Assembly: GCA_965649825.1 (NCBI GenBank)
Contig: OZ287699.1
Location: 682,001-746,000 of the forward strand
Origin: Penicillus capitatus
Lineage: Eukaryota > Chlorophyta
DNA length: 64,000 nt
Direction: 5' to 3'
Translations under genes and position numbers: made by a program
The notes under the pieces: generated by a model
What the model saw: the letters and a program-made list of their open reading frames with translations, nothing else
What the model was told of the DNA's origin: nothing
Database searches by the model: none
Shown here: positions 1-10,873 of the stretch, piece by piece
Position numbering within the stretch: position 1 is the first letter of the stretch
Layout of the letters: every line of letters starts with the position of its first letter

Positions 1-290
1 ACGACACTGCAGCGAAACGCATCGTGGATCATGACAGGACTGTGAATCGAACGCCTTGGTGACTGTCGCTTCAAAGCACCTACATTTGGCAATACTGACG
101 TGGCTTCTTGTTCTTCAAAAGCTCCAAAGCAGAGCTACGGCCATCCTCACTGACGAGACATCGCTGCAATCCACCTGGTTTTTGCCGTGATATCTGTTTT
201 CACAAATCGACGTTTCATTCGAAGTTTGACGAACAACCCTTCGGTATGCATCGTATTTCATTCTCGACACAAAGCAATGGTGTTGTAGAG

Positions 291-1349
291 ATGAAACTGC
301 GAAACCCTAGCTTTGTCGTTTTTTGCCTTGTAATTTTCTTCTCAAGTTTCGCGACTGGTGCTGAAAAGATTGCGTCGCGAAAAACGCTTCCTATTGATTC
401 AGCAGCAGCAGTTCGAGAAATCGCGGGACGTAATGGGCCGCTGAGTTTATTTCGTTTTCCCTTCAGTCGAAAAAAGAGTGGCGATAGTGAGGATGCCTCT
501 GAAGATGAAACATCGAAAACTGAAGAAGAAGAAGTCATTAGAGAGCAGGACCAGCAAATAGCCGGAGCCATTTTTCAGAAGTTCCAGCAAGAGTTACCGT
601 TGTTCGCCAGCCCCGATTCGTTGACAACAACAACAACAACAACACCTCAACATGTTGAAGTTGATCCTCCGGCGGCGACCCCATCTCCGACGGTGTCGAA
701 AGTTCCATCTCCGACGGTGTCGAAAGTTCCATCTCGCTCAGATCCGCCATCAGCGAGTCCAACCGACATCATTCCGTCAGAAGCAATAGAGGAGTTATCC
801 TCTGTGGCCCCATCATCTGAAGCAGCAGAAGCATCCGAACCTGAAGAACAAGTTGCTGTGCTATCAGAACAGTCAGACATAGAAGCACCTGTCCCAGAAT
901 CCGTCGAATCTGTAGATTCCACTGAATCTATTGAATCTGTCGAACCCGTAGATTCTTCCGCCCAAACTGTCGAATCTGTTGGATCTTGGCCGGCCCCCGA
1001 GAGGGAGGTGTATGAAGAAGAGCTTCTTGTCGCTGAGCCTCCCGGTAGTGAACCCGCAGTACCCGTGAGAGCCGTCACATCGGCTCAAACGCTGAGCAGA
1101 ACTGCAGAACTGTCGGAAACACTCTCCGCGTCACTGGATACGCATGAACAAGTGGAAGAAGAGGACAGCGAAGCTCCTGCCCCTGAAGATAATAAACATC
1201 GACACCGCATCGGTCGGAAGATGAGGATCGTTTCCTGGACACTGGCTAGCATCTGTATTTCATTGGTTGTTGTGGGGAATTTCCTCGGCATCTATTTTTC
1301 GTATATTCGTCCACGTCTCTCTCGAAGAACTGAATATACAGAGCTTTGA
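291..1349 (+). CDS. mucin-like type I membrane protein
   Basis: No family recognised. I start at the ATG at 291 because it opens a good signal peptide (MKLRNPSFVVFCLVIFFSSF, cut near ATGA); the frame is open upstream to 108, so a longer N-terminus is possible. The 352-residue protein has a short basic stretch, then about 230 residues of disordered Ser/Thr/Glu/Pro-rich sequence. This includes a Thr run encoded by an (aca/aac)n microsatellite near 630, a directly repeated 24-base unit (PSPTVSKV twice, 686-735) and SVES/SIES-type acidic repeats. A single membrane helix near the C-terminus (WTLASICISLVVVGNFLGIY) is followed by an Arg-rich tail ending YTEL. The layout suggests a heavily O-glycosylated cell-surface stalk with a short cytoplasmic tail. 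That role is inference from composition only. Confidence 0.6.
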   Translation: MKLRNPSFVVFCLVIFFSSFATGAEKIASRKTLPIDSAAAVREIAGRNGPLSLFRFPFSRKKSGDSEDASEDETSKTEEEEVIREQDQQIAGAIFQKFQQELPLFASPDSLTTTTTTTPQHVEVDPPAATPSPTVSKVPSPTVSKVPSRSDPPSASPTDIIPSEAIEELSSVAPSSEAAEASEPEEQVAVLSEQSDIEAPVPESVESVDSTESIESVEPVDSSAQTVESVGSWPAPEREVYEEELLVAEPPGSEPAVPVRAVTSAQTLSRTAELSETLSASLDTHEQVEEEDSEAPAPEDNKHRHRIGRKMRIVSWTLASICISLVVVGNFLGIYFSYIRPRLSRRTEYTEL

Positions 1350-1600
1350 TGATGATGCATTATGTGAAATCGATCTGCAGTAACGTCTTTCTCAATCTCT
1401 GTGTGCGATCTGCAGCAGAACGGAACATATGCGGCACCTTTAAGTCTCACCTCGTTTAGTATGTTGACAGACATTAATTGTATATCTCCTTTACCTGCTT
1501 GTCGAACTGTTGAAGATGAGGCAGCGAAACTAGATCATTCCAAATCATCACCTGTCTGACATTTCAATCCTTCCGTTTAAAGACTCCGTCGTTTTTCGAT

Positions 1601-2601
1601 ATGACATCCATCCAATACACTGAGCTCTTCCTGCGCGACAACGCATGGATAAATGCCCTCGTTCTCGACCGTCTACCTCCTTTCGTTGCGGAATCTCTTC
1701 CGCTCTTCTTTCGAACGTGGCTGCGGAACTTTGTATTCGCTTCTGCCGTCTACTTCGGCGTCGGTGGACTCTGGTGCTACTATGTCTACTACTGCTTCCG
1801 TTTTCGATTCTACAAAGACGGGAAGATCCCGTCGGTCGGAGACGTACTCCAACAAGTCTTCAGGACCTCAACGAAATGGCGCCGATCGACTGATTTCCCT
1901 CCCATATATGTCACTGTAGATTCGTGTGGCTTGCTCGGCCTTGCCTCTGTATTCCCTGCTGCCGACCGTGACAGACTTCATCGTCGAACGAGGATACACA
2001 TTGGCCTATCCTCGTGTCGATGATGTCGGTCTATTAATGTACGTTGTCTATTTCTTCGCCTACATGGCACTGGTGGAAATTGGAGTCTACTGGATGCATC
2101 GTCTTCTGCACGATATTAAGCCACTTTATCAAGGGCTTCATGTGTACCATCATATCTACAACAAGCAGCACACGCTCTCTCCATTTGCGGGTAGGAGATA
2201 TCACTCTTCTGTTCTTCTGGAATCGCATGCGTGTGTTGTGTTGTTATAGGATTGGCGTTTCATCCAATCGATGGGATGCTGCAGGCTACGCCATACGTCT
2301 TTGCATTATTCATCGTTCCGATGCATTACTTTACGCACGTTCTGTTACTATTCATGACAGGTGTGTTTGAATCTGAGATGCATGAAGGAGATCGTGAGTG
2401 GAGTGAGTGTCTGTGTGTTCAGCGGTGTGGACGACGAATATTCATGATTGCATCGACGGCAAAACAGATCCAGTAATGGGAGCTGCTTATCACACGATCC
2501 ATCACACGTCCTACCGTAACAACTACGGCCAGTACTTTATTTTCATGGATTGGTTGTTCGGAACTCTTTTGACGCCGGAGGAATCCAGAGTAAAAAAATA
2601 A
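1601..2601 (+). CDS. C5-sterol desaturase (ERG3/STE1 type)
   Basis: Introduces the C5(6) double bond into delta7-sterols, a late step of sterol synthesis in the ER membrane, using a di-iron centre. Four exons join in frame: 1601-1855, 1920-2190, 2250-2360, 2423-2601, giving 271 residues, the usual size for the plant enzymes. The introns are 64, 59 and 62 bases with GT-AG ends. The fatty acid hydroxylase His boxes are complete: HRLLH (145-149), HVYHH (159-163) and HTIHH (236-240). Flanking stretches such as [28 protein letters not shown] and NIHDC read like land-plant STE1/DWF7 more than fungal ERG3. Several hydrophobic segments precede the first box, as expected. The protein ends soon after FMDWLFGTL in a lysine pair. 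Identification is strong from the motif set. Confidence 0.93.
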
Positions 2602-3080
2602 AAAATCGGTGTCGGACATCTGGGCAGAATTGGACTTCTGGATGTCCAGAGGGTGGATGTATCGATATCGCAAAGAGACTGAATGCAGTAAGTGCGTGAT
2701 GGTATTGCATGCTTAGATAATAAATGGTCGAAACGAATGGAGAACGAACAGGTACAGCAACGGAATATTATTGCAATGGTTTGATGTTATTATTTCACTG
2801 CCAAATGAATGTTCGAAAGAGATAGATGCTGCTGTGCCCTTCGTGCAATGTGTTGCGCTTTGGTGAAGAGTCCATGACACTAAACTACAGTCTCGGTCGG
2901 CAATCTCATTGACGTTCGTTGAAATGCTCTATAAAGACTCTTCTTGACATCCAAGACAGTCAAGTTCTCCTTGACTCTCTCGCCAAACCTGAGCTCGCTG
3001 TGTACAAGACAAACAGCAACATGCAGATGCCCTACAGAGAAAGACATTCAAGACGCATCTGTCTGAAGAGCGTTTAGAGA
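2602..3080. other. intergenic spacer
   Basis: Nothing coding is visible. This lies between the 3' end of the desaturase gene and the 3' end of the convergent MATH gene, so it should hold both polyadenylation sites. A taataaa-like string near 2717 could serve the desaturase. Confidence 0.4.
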
Positions 3081-4459
3081 TCACATGGACATGTCTTCTG
3101 TCCCACTGAAAGTGGCCGATTCTCCGCTGTGACGACTGCTACTGTAATCAAATTCCCCTTCATCGAGTAGATCATCTAGGCTCTCTTCATATTGCTCTAG
3201 TTCATCTCCAAGCAATGTGAGGCGGGCTACAAGAGTGATCCATCCATGCTGCAGAAATCCGAGAGATTCGTCTTCCATCGCCTGGCTTGACAAAAAGCCA
3301 TCCCATCCGTGACTCATCCCTTCGCTAATCGTCTCGAGAAAAACTAGAGATGGGGGCAACACCCACCCACCCACATATAAATGTCTGTTATGGACTGACT
3401 CGCGCGTTCACTCACCTTTTGCAACATCTTCATCTGAGGAGTACTGGTTTTCTGCACGCAGTTCAAAATGGACACAGACGGACTGTTTGCTACGGTTCAC
3501 GAGATAAACACACAATTCCTCAGAGTTGGTTGCACAACCGTTGGGATATGCCTCCAATCTCCTGAAAACGAAAGCGATGGCATCAGAGAAGTGGATTCTT
3601 TCAAAAGACGATCCAGACCATTTCGTGTCGCCGACGATAAAAGTTTCTGTCAATGCCACCAGAGGACTCATGTCTTTAATATGCCTGAGCCTCCACTGTG
3701 TATGCACATTTAGGTACGCGACGCTAGGGAGGAGGTCTAATGATTTGCTTACGGTGCACACTGCTGAGTTTCCATCCACTTGAAGCACATGAGTCTCATT
3801 CTCTTGCAAGATGACTCTCATATCGACAACCAAAGTGAAGTAATCTTCGCGCAAGAAGCCAGAATCTGGTTCAGCAATGGAAATCACTTTGGCAACATTC
3901 CTCCAACCCTCTCCATCCGCTGGTGAAAACAATGTGTTTCGATAACCTCCATGCAAAACAGAAGAGCTACTAAGCGCCAGTTCTTGCCTTGATAACAAAC
4001 ATCTACCATGTCTCTTGCTTTTGGTGTCGTCAATGAAATTGAGTAGTGTAATGGTAAAGTGCAGTGTCACGCAGGACATGTTCTCGGAGAAGAGATATAC
4101 TCCCAAGAATCCATCTTGATGGTGTTCAATTGTTATTGACCTGAAATGGCAACTGTCAGATGCACTACATACTATGATGTGCGTCGTGCGATACCACTCG
4201 CGATCGTTCAATTTGAATGGCGAAGTCGCCACCCAAGATCCTGTACTGTCGAGTAGTCGTCGATGCACGTCACACTACAATCGCTAGGCATCCGACGAGG
4301 CAGCAACGAGGAGAAACGGCGCACTTCATATCGTCCAAAGAAGTTATTTGGTGTCAATCTAAAGAAGTACGCAGTGTCGTTGCTCACTCCCTGTCCAGCT
4401 GCTTGACAGAATTGGTGCAAATGGGGGTTGTCGGTTAAAGACGCACTTTGGACGGACAT
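3081..4459 (-). CDS. two-MATH-domain protein
   Basis: Reading on the minus strand, an N-terminal exon (about 4460-4300) is followed by a large exon (about 4250-3408) and a last exon (about 3355-3081). The large exon holds one MATH/TRAF-like fold: SPFKLNDREW, a GVYLFSENMS strand, LHFTITLLNF, then GWRNVAKVISIAEPDSGFL and a DYFTLVVDMRV strand. A second MATH unit follows: WRLRHIKDMSPL, FIVGDTKW, VYLVNRSKQSVCVHFELR. It is completed across an intron by SHGWDGFLSSQAMEDESLGFL and HGWITLVARL. An acidic tail of about 40 residues ends the protein. MATH domains bind peptide motifs and often sit in ubiquitin-ligase adaptors or deubiquitinases, but no BTB or protease domain is visible here. The first splice join is not settled, and an exon up to 4732 could precede it. 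Confidence 0.65.
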
Positions 4460-4844
4460 GCCGCCTCCACTTCACCAAAATCTATCTTCAGCTATCTTTG
4501 AGATTCTAGACAGGATGCAATTGCAGCCGTCCTGTAAAAGATACAGCGCCACCACACCGAATCGGACCAGACCAAACGGACAAACAGTCGAACTGTCGTT
4601 ATCGGATTGGATGCTAAATTTCAGAAAATCAATACGCTGCCGCGTGATTAACTTCCCTTCGGAAGCAGCATGACGTGTCAAAATCGTCTCCCGCCCATAT
4701 ATATCCCTGAAGTCCTTTCTTCCTTGGGACAAAGTCTACCACTGTATCCCTTTCTCCGTGTTTTGGAGACGACTCCCGTCTGTACCCGTCCCAACTGCCA
4801 GTTAACTCGGCTCGTATCTTTCGGGAAACGAACGCATTGCCGAT

Positions 4845-5887
4845 ATGGGAACGACTCCAACAGCCGAGGAGCTCGATAACATCTCCCTGTGCGCTCAGAA
4901 GCTTTGGGACTTGGATGATAACAAGCTCGAACCGGAAGTGGACTACGGGATTAACGTCCAGGAAGGAAAGCGCTCCTTCTGGCGAGAAGATGTCGCCGAG
5001 AATCGTCTGTTCCGTGGCGTTTCGCGTGCTGTCTGGGAAAAACCAAGCTATCGTGCTTTCTATGCTCTGCTCGACAACTACACCAAGTACTTACTCCTTC
5101 GTACTTGCATGTTCGTTCAGACTGCCATGCTTTGGTGTAAGGGAGACGGGTGTTACGGAGATCATGACAGACGACGAACGTCGCGAGTCGCAGGTTTTTA
5201 TCGACGAGGCAGTGGCATCGGCGCCCATGCGTTACGTGCACAACTATCTCGTGTCTAAAGTTCACTCCGAGCATGAGACAACACAAACTGAGCCTTATAT
5301 GGTCTTTGCTTAGAACTTGGCCAATGCCGACGAGACGGAGTTTAAAAGAATGCTCTTTGATCTCTGGTTCGGTTTCTTTCGCAGAGATGCGGCAAACGAC
5401 TCTAGTGGATTTGAGCATGTCTTCGTTGGAGAATCGGACGACAATGAAACCAAAGGCTTCCACAACTGGATTCAGTTTTTTATCGAGGAATCGAATAACA
5501 GAGTCGACTACAGAGGCTACATCTTTCCGCGTTCGAGAGGATCGGAAGTATGTTGTGTGCTCGCGATGCAAATCTAACGAACATGTGTTGCCGTAGCCCG
5601 ATGCGTACGAACGCTTGTTGACGATCCAACTCGCTTGGGATGGTGAAATCAAGAATGTCACTAGTTTGTTTATCGGATCTTCCCCCGAGTTTGAAGTGGC
5701 ATTGTATACGTTGTACTTTTTGGCGGGTGAGCAACACAATGAGGTTCGTCTGCTCAACTATCAAGTGGACGTCCGGTGAGTGCATATCTGCTGCTTCGAA
5801 ATGTACTAACGCCTCCAGTACAGTTGTTACAGGATTCATGGAAACCGCATTGGCACAACGTATGCTGCGATTTTAGATGAGTTTTGA
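4845..5887 (+). CDS. EndoU-family endoribonuclease (XendoU/PP11-like)
   Basis: Members of this family cleave RNA at uridines to leave 2',3'-cyclic phosphates. Five exons join in frame: 4845-5086, 5142-5259, 5314-5547, 5597-5775, 5824-5887, with introns of 55, 54, 49 and 48 bases, for 278 residues. The protein is essentially one XendoU domain. It opens with the conserved CAQKLWDLDDN and VDYGINVQ, then YALLDNYTK. The catalytic triad is intact: His155 (GFEHVFVGE), His170 (GFHNWIQF) and Lys217 (WDGEIK), with spacing close to Xenopus XendoU. VDYRGYI, SPEFEVALYTL and the final GTTYA strand complete the fold. No signal peptide is seen, so it is predicted to be intracellular. It sits head to head with the MATH gene, with about 385 bases between the 5' ends. 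Identity is clear; the biological target is unknown. Confidence 0.93.
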
Positions 5888-7967
5888 TTTTCTTTGGGGG
5901 TCAAGCATGATTCACATCTTCTCACAGAACACATACCCTGTCCACATTCCATCCGCATCGTTCGCCGAAGAGACATCGCTTCAGCAACAATCGATTCCAC
6001 AACAACACAATGACATCAAACCATTACCAACCAGTATCATTAATCTTTCAAGTGCATGTGGAACATGGAAATCGGCAATGTCCGTCGTTTAAAGCAGAAA
6101 GACTCTCCTGGACTGACCCATAACTGTCAGCTTGTCTGTATGTGCTACGAGGCGTTTGATATCCGGTGCTAGAATATATATCTCGAGCCACTTGCAGCGG
6201 GTGGTGAATGCACACGATTCAGCAGCATCAGGAGTTTCCGTCTCTTTCCAAAAACGGTGTGGGGACCAACTAGAAGAAAGTATAGAAGTTTTCAAATGCG
6301 CTGAGATCGACGAAATTAGAATCACGACCGCGCATGATCGAAAACAGTTAACGACTCGGCAATCGAAGATGTCCAATTAAATCGAAACCACGATGGGTCG
6401 AACCTAAGTCGATCGAAGTCGGACAGATCGAGAATGTCACTGAACGAACAACCATTCAGATATCGACATCCAAGTGAACGCGTAATGCAAGGAAAAATGA
6501 CCAGCGGAACTGACTAGTAGAAAATCGATCGGCTCGATCTCGATTGGGAGTGATCAATCCATTCATTCGACGCAAAGAGATCGATCAGATCTGACTTCGA
6601 TAAAAAGCGATTGATCGTCTCTAAGGCGTGTTCATACCCATCAGCTGCGTCGATATTATGATAGAGATTGAAGATAATCTGATTGTTAATTCTGTTTGTT
6701 CAGTTTTAATCTATGTTTCGGATGCTTAAGGTTTTGGTGGGGCCTGTATCCTGGTATTCATTTGTTAATTTAACATGGATTAGCATGTAATTTTGCTCCT
6801 TTAATCCTCGATACACGATCGTTGCTGATCGAACGTTTTGTCCTTTGTGAATTTCTGATCTTTTATGGTTAGTCGATTCGTGGTCATATTTTTCCGACAT
6901 AATCTCAACGATCGATGGCGCGATAAGGCACATGATAAGATCATCGACATAGCACGCGCGCTGCACGACGATCAGGGATCTAGGGGCACATACTGAGGAA
7001 TTATCAAGTTTCGAGCCTGTACGTTTAGAAGAAAATCACGAAATTGGAATCGGGGAGCTTCTCGTGAGGCGAACATTTCCCAACAGCGCCTAACGAAGAT
7101 AGACCGCTCGATCGAAGACCTCATTCATATACGATGACACAGCGATCGATCGATCGATCATTGCGAGCAGTCATGTTATACGTCGCGACCAGCGAGTTCG
7201 ACGACCATTTGCTTTGTTTCACGATCGATGCACCAAATCCGTTCTACGACGATCGAACAAAGCACATGCTTTTAATGATGAATAATGTGTAAAACGATCG
7301 CTCACATTTCCTTGTCGATGGATAGAGATGAACGAAACCCCCTCACGAAAATGTCAAATGAAACTGTGTGTTGGAGAACTAGGGAGAGATTCTCAGAATA
7401 GATAATACGATTGTTGATCGATGTGAGAGAAAGCGATTTACGTTGATGTCCGTTTAGCTGACAGCGACGATGTAGTATCGAAAAGACGAATCTCTCATAC
7501 GCAAGCACATGATTCGATGGGTGTTTGCTCGAATATGACGTCGATTAGATCGATCGCGATCATATACTCGTCATCTGTGACGTTCGATTGCACAAGAATG
7601 AAGTTATCCCGGTCTCATTTTCGTTTTGTAACAGCGATAGACCATCGCCGACATTGGACTGTCGACGAACGACATTTTCATAGTATTTAATAGTCCGAAA
7701 CAACATAACAGGTCAGTCAATTCACGACTTGAATCTTCATCGCGACCACGATCGGGATGTGTTTTATGACATACCGTAAAGATCGCCCGTGTTCTGTTCC
7801 GAGTTGTACAGCTTAAGAACGGTCTCTCGAAGAACAGACGCATCGACTCTTATCGAACCCTTCAGAAGGAAGCATTCTAAAAACGCGGTTGGATTGCCTT
7901 CCTTATCTGTTGCTGTCCATTTCTAGATATCGCTCAATCCTCTGAACTTCTTCATCGGGTCTAACAT
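5888..7967. other. long GATC/CGATCG-rich spacer
   Basis: About 2.1 kb without a convincing gene; open frames are short and lack family resemblance. The stretch is unusually dense in GATC and CGATCG, including a run of overlapping copies near 7143-7158. The 3' end of the EndoU gene lies at the left edge and the 3' end of a minus-strand gene at the right. Confidence 0.6.
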
Positions 7968-8870
7968 CTATGCGGCGCAGCCGAAGTCGCACCATGCATC
8001 CAGATATTTGGCAGTTCTGTCGAAGCACGAAATGTGTTGAGGCTGACCCGCTTTTCCCCAGTGCAATCGCGCCTCCGATTGTCTGTTCAACGAACCATGC
8101 GAACTGTGAACTTCAGGAGAATCCACCCGTTCGGCGACGATTCCGTTTGATACTCGGTCAAGTAATTCAGCAACATTCGCTGCTAAACGCCGGCGGCCAC
8201 CATTACTGTCTGCTTCTCTTGGTCGAAATGAATTGGAAATTACGGCGATTGCTCCAAAGATGCCAAGCTCCGTCCCGAGTAGCCGGAACAAATCGATTCG
8301 CATCGACAAACATCGATAGATCCGGGACTAACTATATGGAGCGCATGGGTGGATATTCCGTCATCAGGACCTTCACGGAGTTCTTGTCATCTTTGCTGCA
8401 GAACTGTTCTATCTCCCACAAATGTCCAACGCCGACGCTTTCACTAGCGCAAACGCCTGGACTGTTTGTCTTGGTTCTTCGACGGACTGTGGTTTGAGGA
8501 TCCTAAGAAACGCTGTTTCACATTCGTGATATTCTATGATCGACGTGTCCAGACAGCCTTTACAACAAAAGCTCATCTTGAGAATTGCTGAGCTCGTCTG
8601 GCAAGCCACAGAAAGTGTGAGCGGCTTCGGAATCCATCCGACACTTCCCTTGTGCGATATAACAAATGGACGGCAACAGCAAAATCGTCAGACGACTATC
8701 ATTTCTCTTGCGCATTAAGCGAGGACAACAGATGAAAGATCCTTACGTTTCTGAAGGAAAAACGAGACGATGTCGCCCTGGACGGTTCTTGCGTACAGTG
8801 GCAGTATTAACGTCGTTTCATTTGATGCGACCGCTTCGTCAACGTTCACACTGACCCGTATTCAAAACAG
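7968..8870 (-). CDS. unrecognised multi-exon protein with a membrane segment
   Basis: Coding character on the minus strand runs through several exons. One near 8866-8755 reads VNVDEAVASNETTLILPLYA and VQGDIVSFFLQK. A middle exon, about 8650-8425, holds a Cys-containing stretch (FCCKGCLDTSIIEYHECETA) and SVEEPRQTVQAFALVKASAL. A last exon, about 8310-7968, begins with a hydrophobic segment (LFRLLGTELGIFGAIAVI) followed by an Arg-rich, soluble tail. A GT-AG intron fits between the first two exons. The true start is not found; the first visible exon begins at an acceptor-like site only a few bases from the start of the divergent gene at 8874. That implies overlapping 5' ends or a missing exon. 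The layout suggests an ectodomain, one membrane helix and a cytoplasmic tail. No known family. Confidence 0.45.
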
Positions 8871-8873
8871 CCG

Positions 8874-9598
8874 ATGAAGTCAACCAGCTTTATCCCATGC
8901 ATCGCGTTGATGCAGCTTATCATCGGCCTTTCTCTTCTTGGCATCTATGAATCGTACAAGGCGTGTCTTTATTGATCTGCTACCGTCTCTAAGATGGCGA
9001 CCCTTACAGGTGTCCTACTTCGAGGATAAACCAAGCATCCGTGCAACGGGGACGAACACGAACGACGGAAAAAGTATAGAGCTGTTAGTCTTGTGGGTTT
9101 TTTGTGACATACCGTGGGCTTCTGTTTTGTAGACAGGACAATCAGCTTTTCGTCAGGTTCTGTGTCCACTCCAGTGGACAGGCTCTTCTATCTGGCCACC
9201 TTCACCAATGTTTTCTGCCTGTTCTTCTGTTTGGCCGGGGTGTTGAACGCTCTGAGGGAAGTCATCGCTGGATTCTTCATCTTCAATGCAATCGAGGTTG
9301 TATTGAGCTTTCATTTGTTAGTGGACGTGTGGACAGATGCACGCATCAGGTCACATCACGCTTCGCTCATCGTTGAGTGATGTCAATCGTCGACAGGAAA
9401 TGGAGTGAAGGGGATCTGAAGGGGCATGAGAAGGCCGCAATCGCCTTCATGTTCTTCAATTTCCTCCTTTCCTTCAGTGGGACGTTTTTGGCAGTAAGGG
9501 CCCTGCAGGACGTGCGATCGAAGCAGAAGGAGGAGTACAATCGGTTGTCCGTCATCTCAGACAATCTGCAGTTCGAACCAGACAGTGATAGACTCTAG
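8874..9598 (+). CDS. small four-pass membrane protein, unknown family
   Basis: The ATG at 8874 opens a hydrophobic segment (FIPCIALMQLIIGLSLLGIY). After a soluble loop (YFEDKPSIRATGTNT), three more hydrophobic segments follow around LATFTNVFCLFFCLAGVL, GFFIFNAIEVVLSFHLLV and AIAFMFFNFLLSFSGTFLAV. A charged tail of about 30 residues ends the protein. Frame is kept by an intron 9074-9132 (phase 1) and by a 47-base intron 9350-9396. Joining the first exon to the loop needs a 31-base intron at 8963-8993; the alternative is a start at the ATG at 8947, which drops the first helix. The stop overlaps the stop of the convergent cyclophilin gene. Four helices with a loop after the first recall tetraspan proteins, but no Cys-Cys-Gly or claudin motif is present. 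Confidence 0.6.
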
Positions 9599-10873
9599 TG
9601 CTCTTCGTAAATTCGCCGTTTATTATCCTTCTTCTGAAGCTCCTCCACCTGAGATTCCTCAATCTCCTCACACTTGGATATGACAATCGACGACGCGGGC
9701 TCTCCACTCTCCTCGTTTCCTGTGGACAGAGAGAGTCATCCATTTCTCTCATCGTGCGACATCGATCACCTTGTGCTTCAATCCTCGCCAACAGATCCAT
9801 CCCATGAAGCACTTTGCCAAAAACAGATCTCTGCGTACAGAAAAATGAGACACAAAGGGGTCGCTGGAAGAAACCTTCTGATCAAACTCCGGCAAAGGAT
9901 TGAACGAGAGCATGAAGACTGCGATTCCACGATTGGGATCGACACTCAGCAGACCTGGACCAACATGCTTCAATCCCATGCGTTCTGCCTGCGTAACAGA
10001 ATCCAGACGTAAACCAGAAAGGGCACCAACGACAGATCGTACCTTTAAAGTCTCTTCATAAAAGCTATCGTCTTCGTTCGCGGCTCTGTCTATCAGTCCG
10101 AACTCTGCATACCGAGCAGGGTACACATTTCCAAACCGGGCGTTTTCAAGATCATCCTCCTCTGCATAGAGACCATGCATCGTCAACCCGCTATGCTTGA
10201 CTTCGGCTCTTACGGCTCTCTAAATCTCGGCGTCCATTCACAAAAGACAGAAAATTCTGCACAGCTTCCGGAGCCGCCTTTCCAAACAGGCCAAAGATCA
10301 GTATTCCAGCATCTCTGCCGTCGATTTTTATGTCGACGTATGCCTGCAATCGCACGATATTGCATCAGGGTTTCATTAGATATCGATCAGACCCTCTGAG
10401 TGATCGTCGTATCAAAGACATCCTCCTCCAACAGATGATCAAAGCTTTCGTATCCCGTGTATTTCTTCTCCAGGACAAGTATGAGACATTTGGATTCATC
10501 TGTCTCCTTCGAAGCATCCATGAACCAGTAGGTTCCTAGAAGTGAATAGAAGGAGCGTAAGAGCTGTCTGGATGGCTGCATTAAGACCATCGACATCGAT
10601 TTCTTTATCCAAAGTCCCGGAGAGGTGAGATGTGCCATCGATTGAGAGGTCCAGACGCCTGGGATGCACCTCTAACTCGACAGACTTCTTCGAGACGTTC
10701 TTGGCGACTTGAAGTTCCACTGTCACCTCATCTGTATCCTGCGTCCACTGCACCTTCGACTCTGGAGCCTGGATCACGCCAGTATTGCTCAGACCGCCCG
10801 ACAGGTTGTTGGCGATACGGCTTTTAGAAGGGCACAAGTCTGGATCCGTGGCCGTCTCAGATCTGCTCGCCAT
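9595..10873 (-). CDS. CS (p23-like) domain fused to a degenerate cyclophilin
   Basis: Seven exons join in frame: 10873-10588, 10535-10393, 10343-10214, 10161-10043, 9988-9875, 9830-9770, 9719-9595. Introns are 44-54 bases and the product has 325 residues. Residues about 35-130 form a CS domain: VQWTQDTDEVTVELQV, SVELEVHPRRLDLSI, then GTYWFMD. CS domains usually dock on Hsp90 or related partners. A cyclophilin fold follows, opening VDIKIDGRDAGILIFGLFGK and closing SVFGKVLHGMDLLARIEAQGN and SIVISKCEEI. Between them, the catalytic FHR and Gln-containing QGGDF motifs are missing. The SQFFI-equivalent site reads IAVFMLSF. Prolyl isomerase activity is therefore unlikely; a binding or chaperone-adaptor role is inferred. 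The stop codon overlaps that of the convergent membrane-protein gene. Confidence 0.85.

Noticed and set aside
647-1078. 143-codon minus-strand Ser/Thr/Asp-rich frame
   Set aside because: Antisense of the Ser/Glu-rich repeat region of the membrane protein at 291-1349.
7970-8497. 175-codon plus-strand frame
   Set aside because: Runs across what reads as spliced minus-strand exons; no domain or signal in the plus reading.
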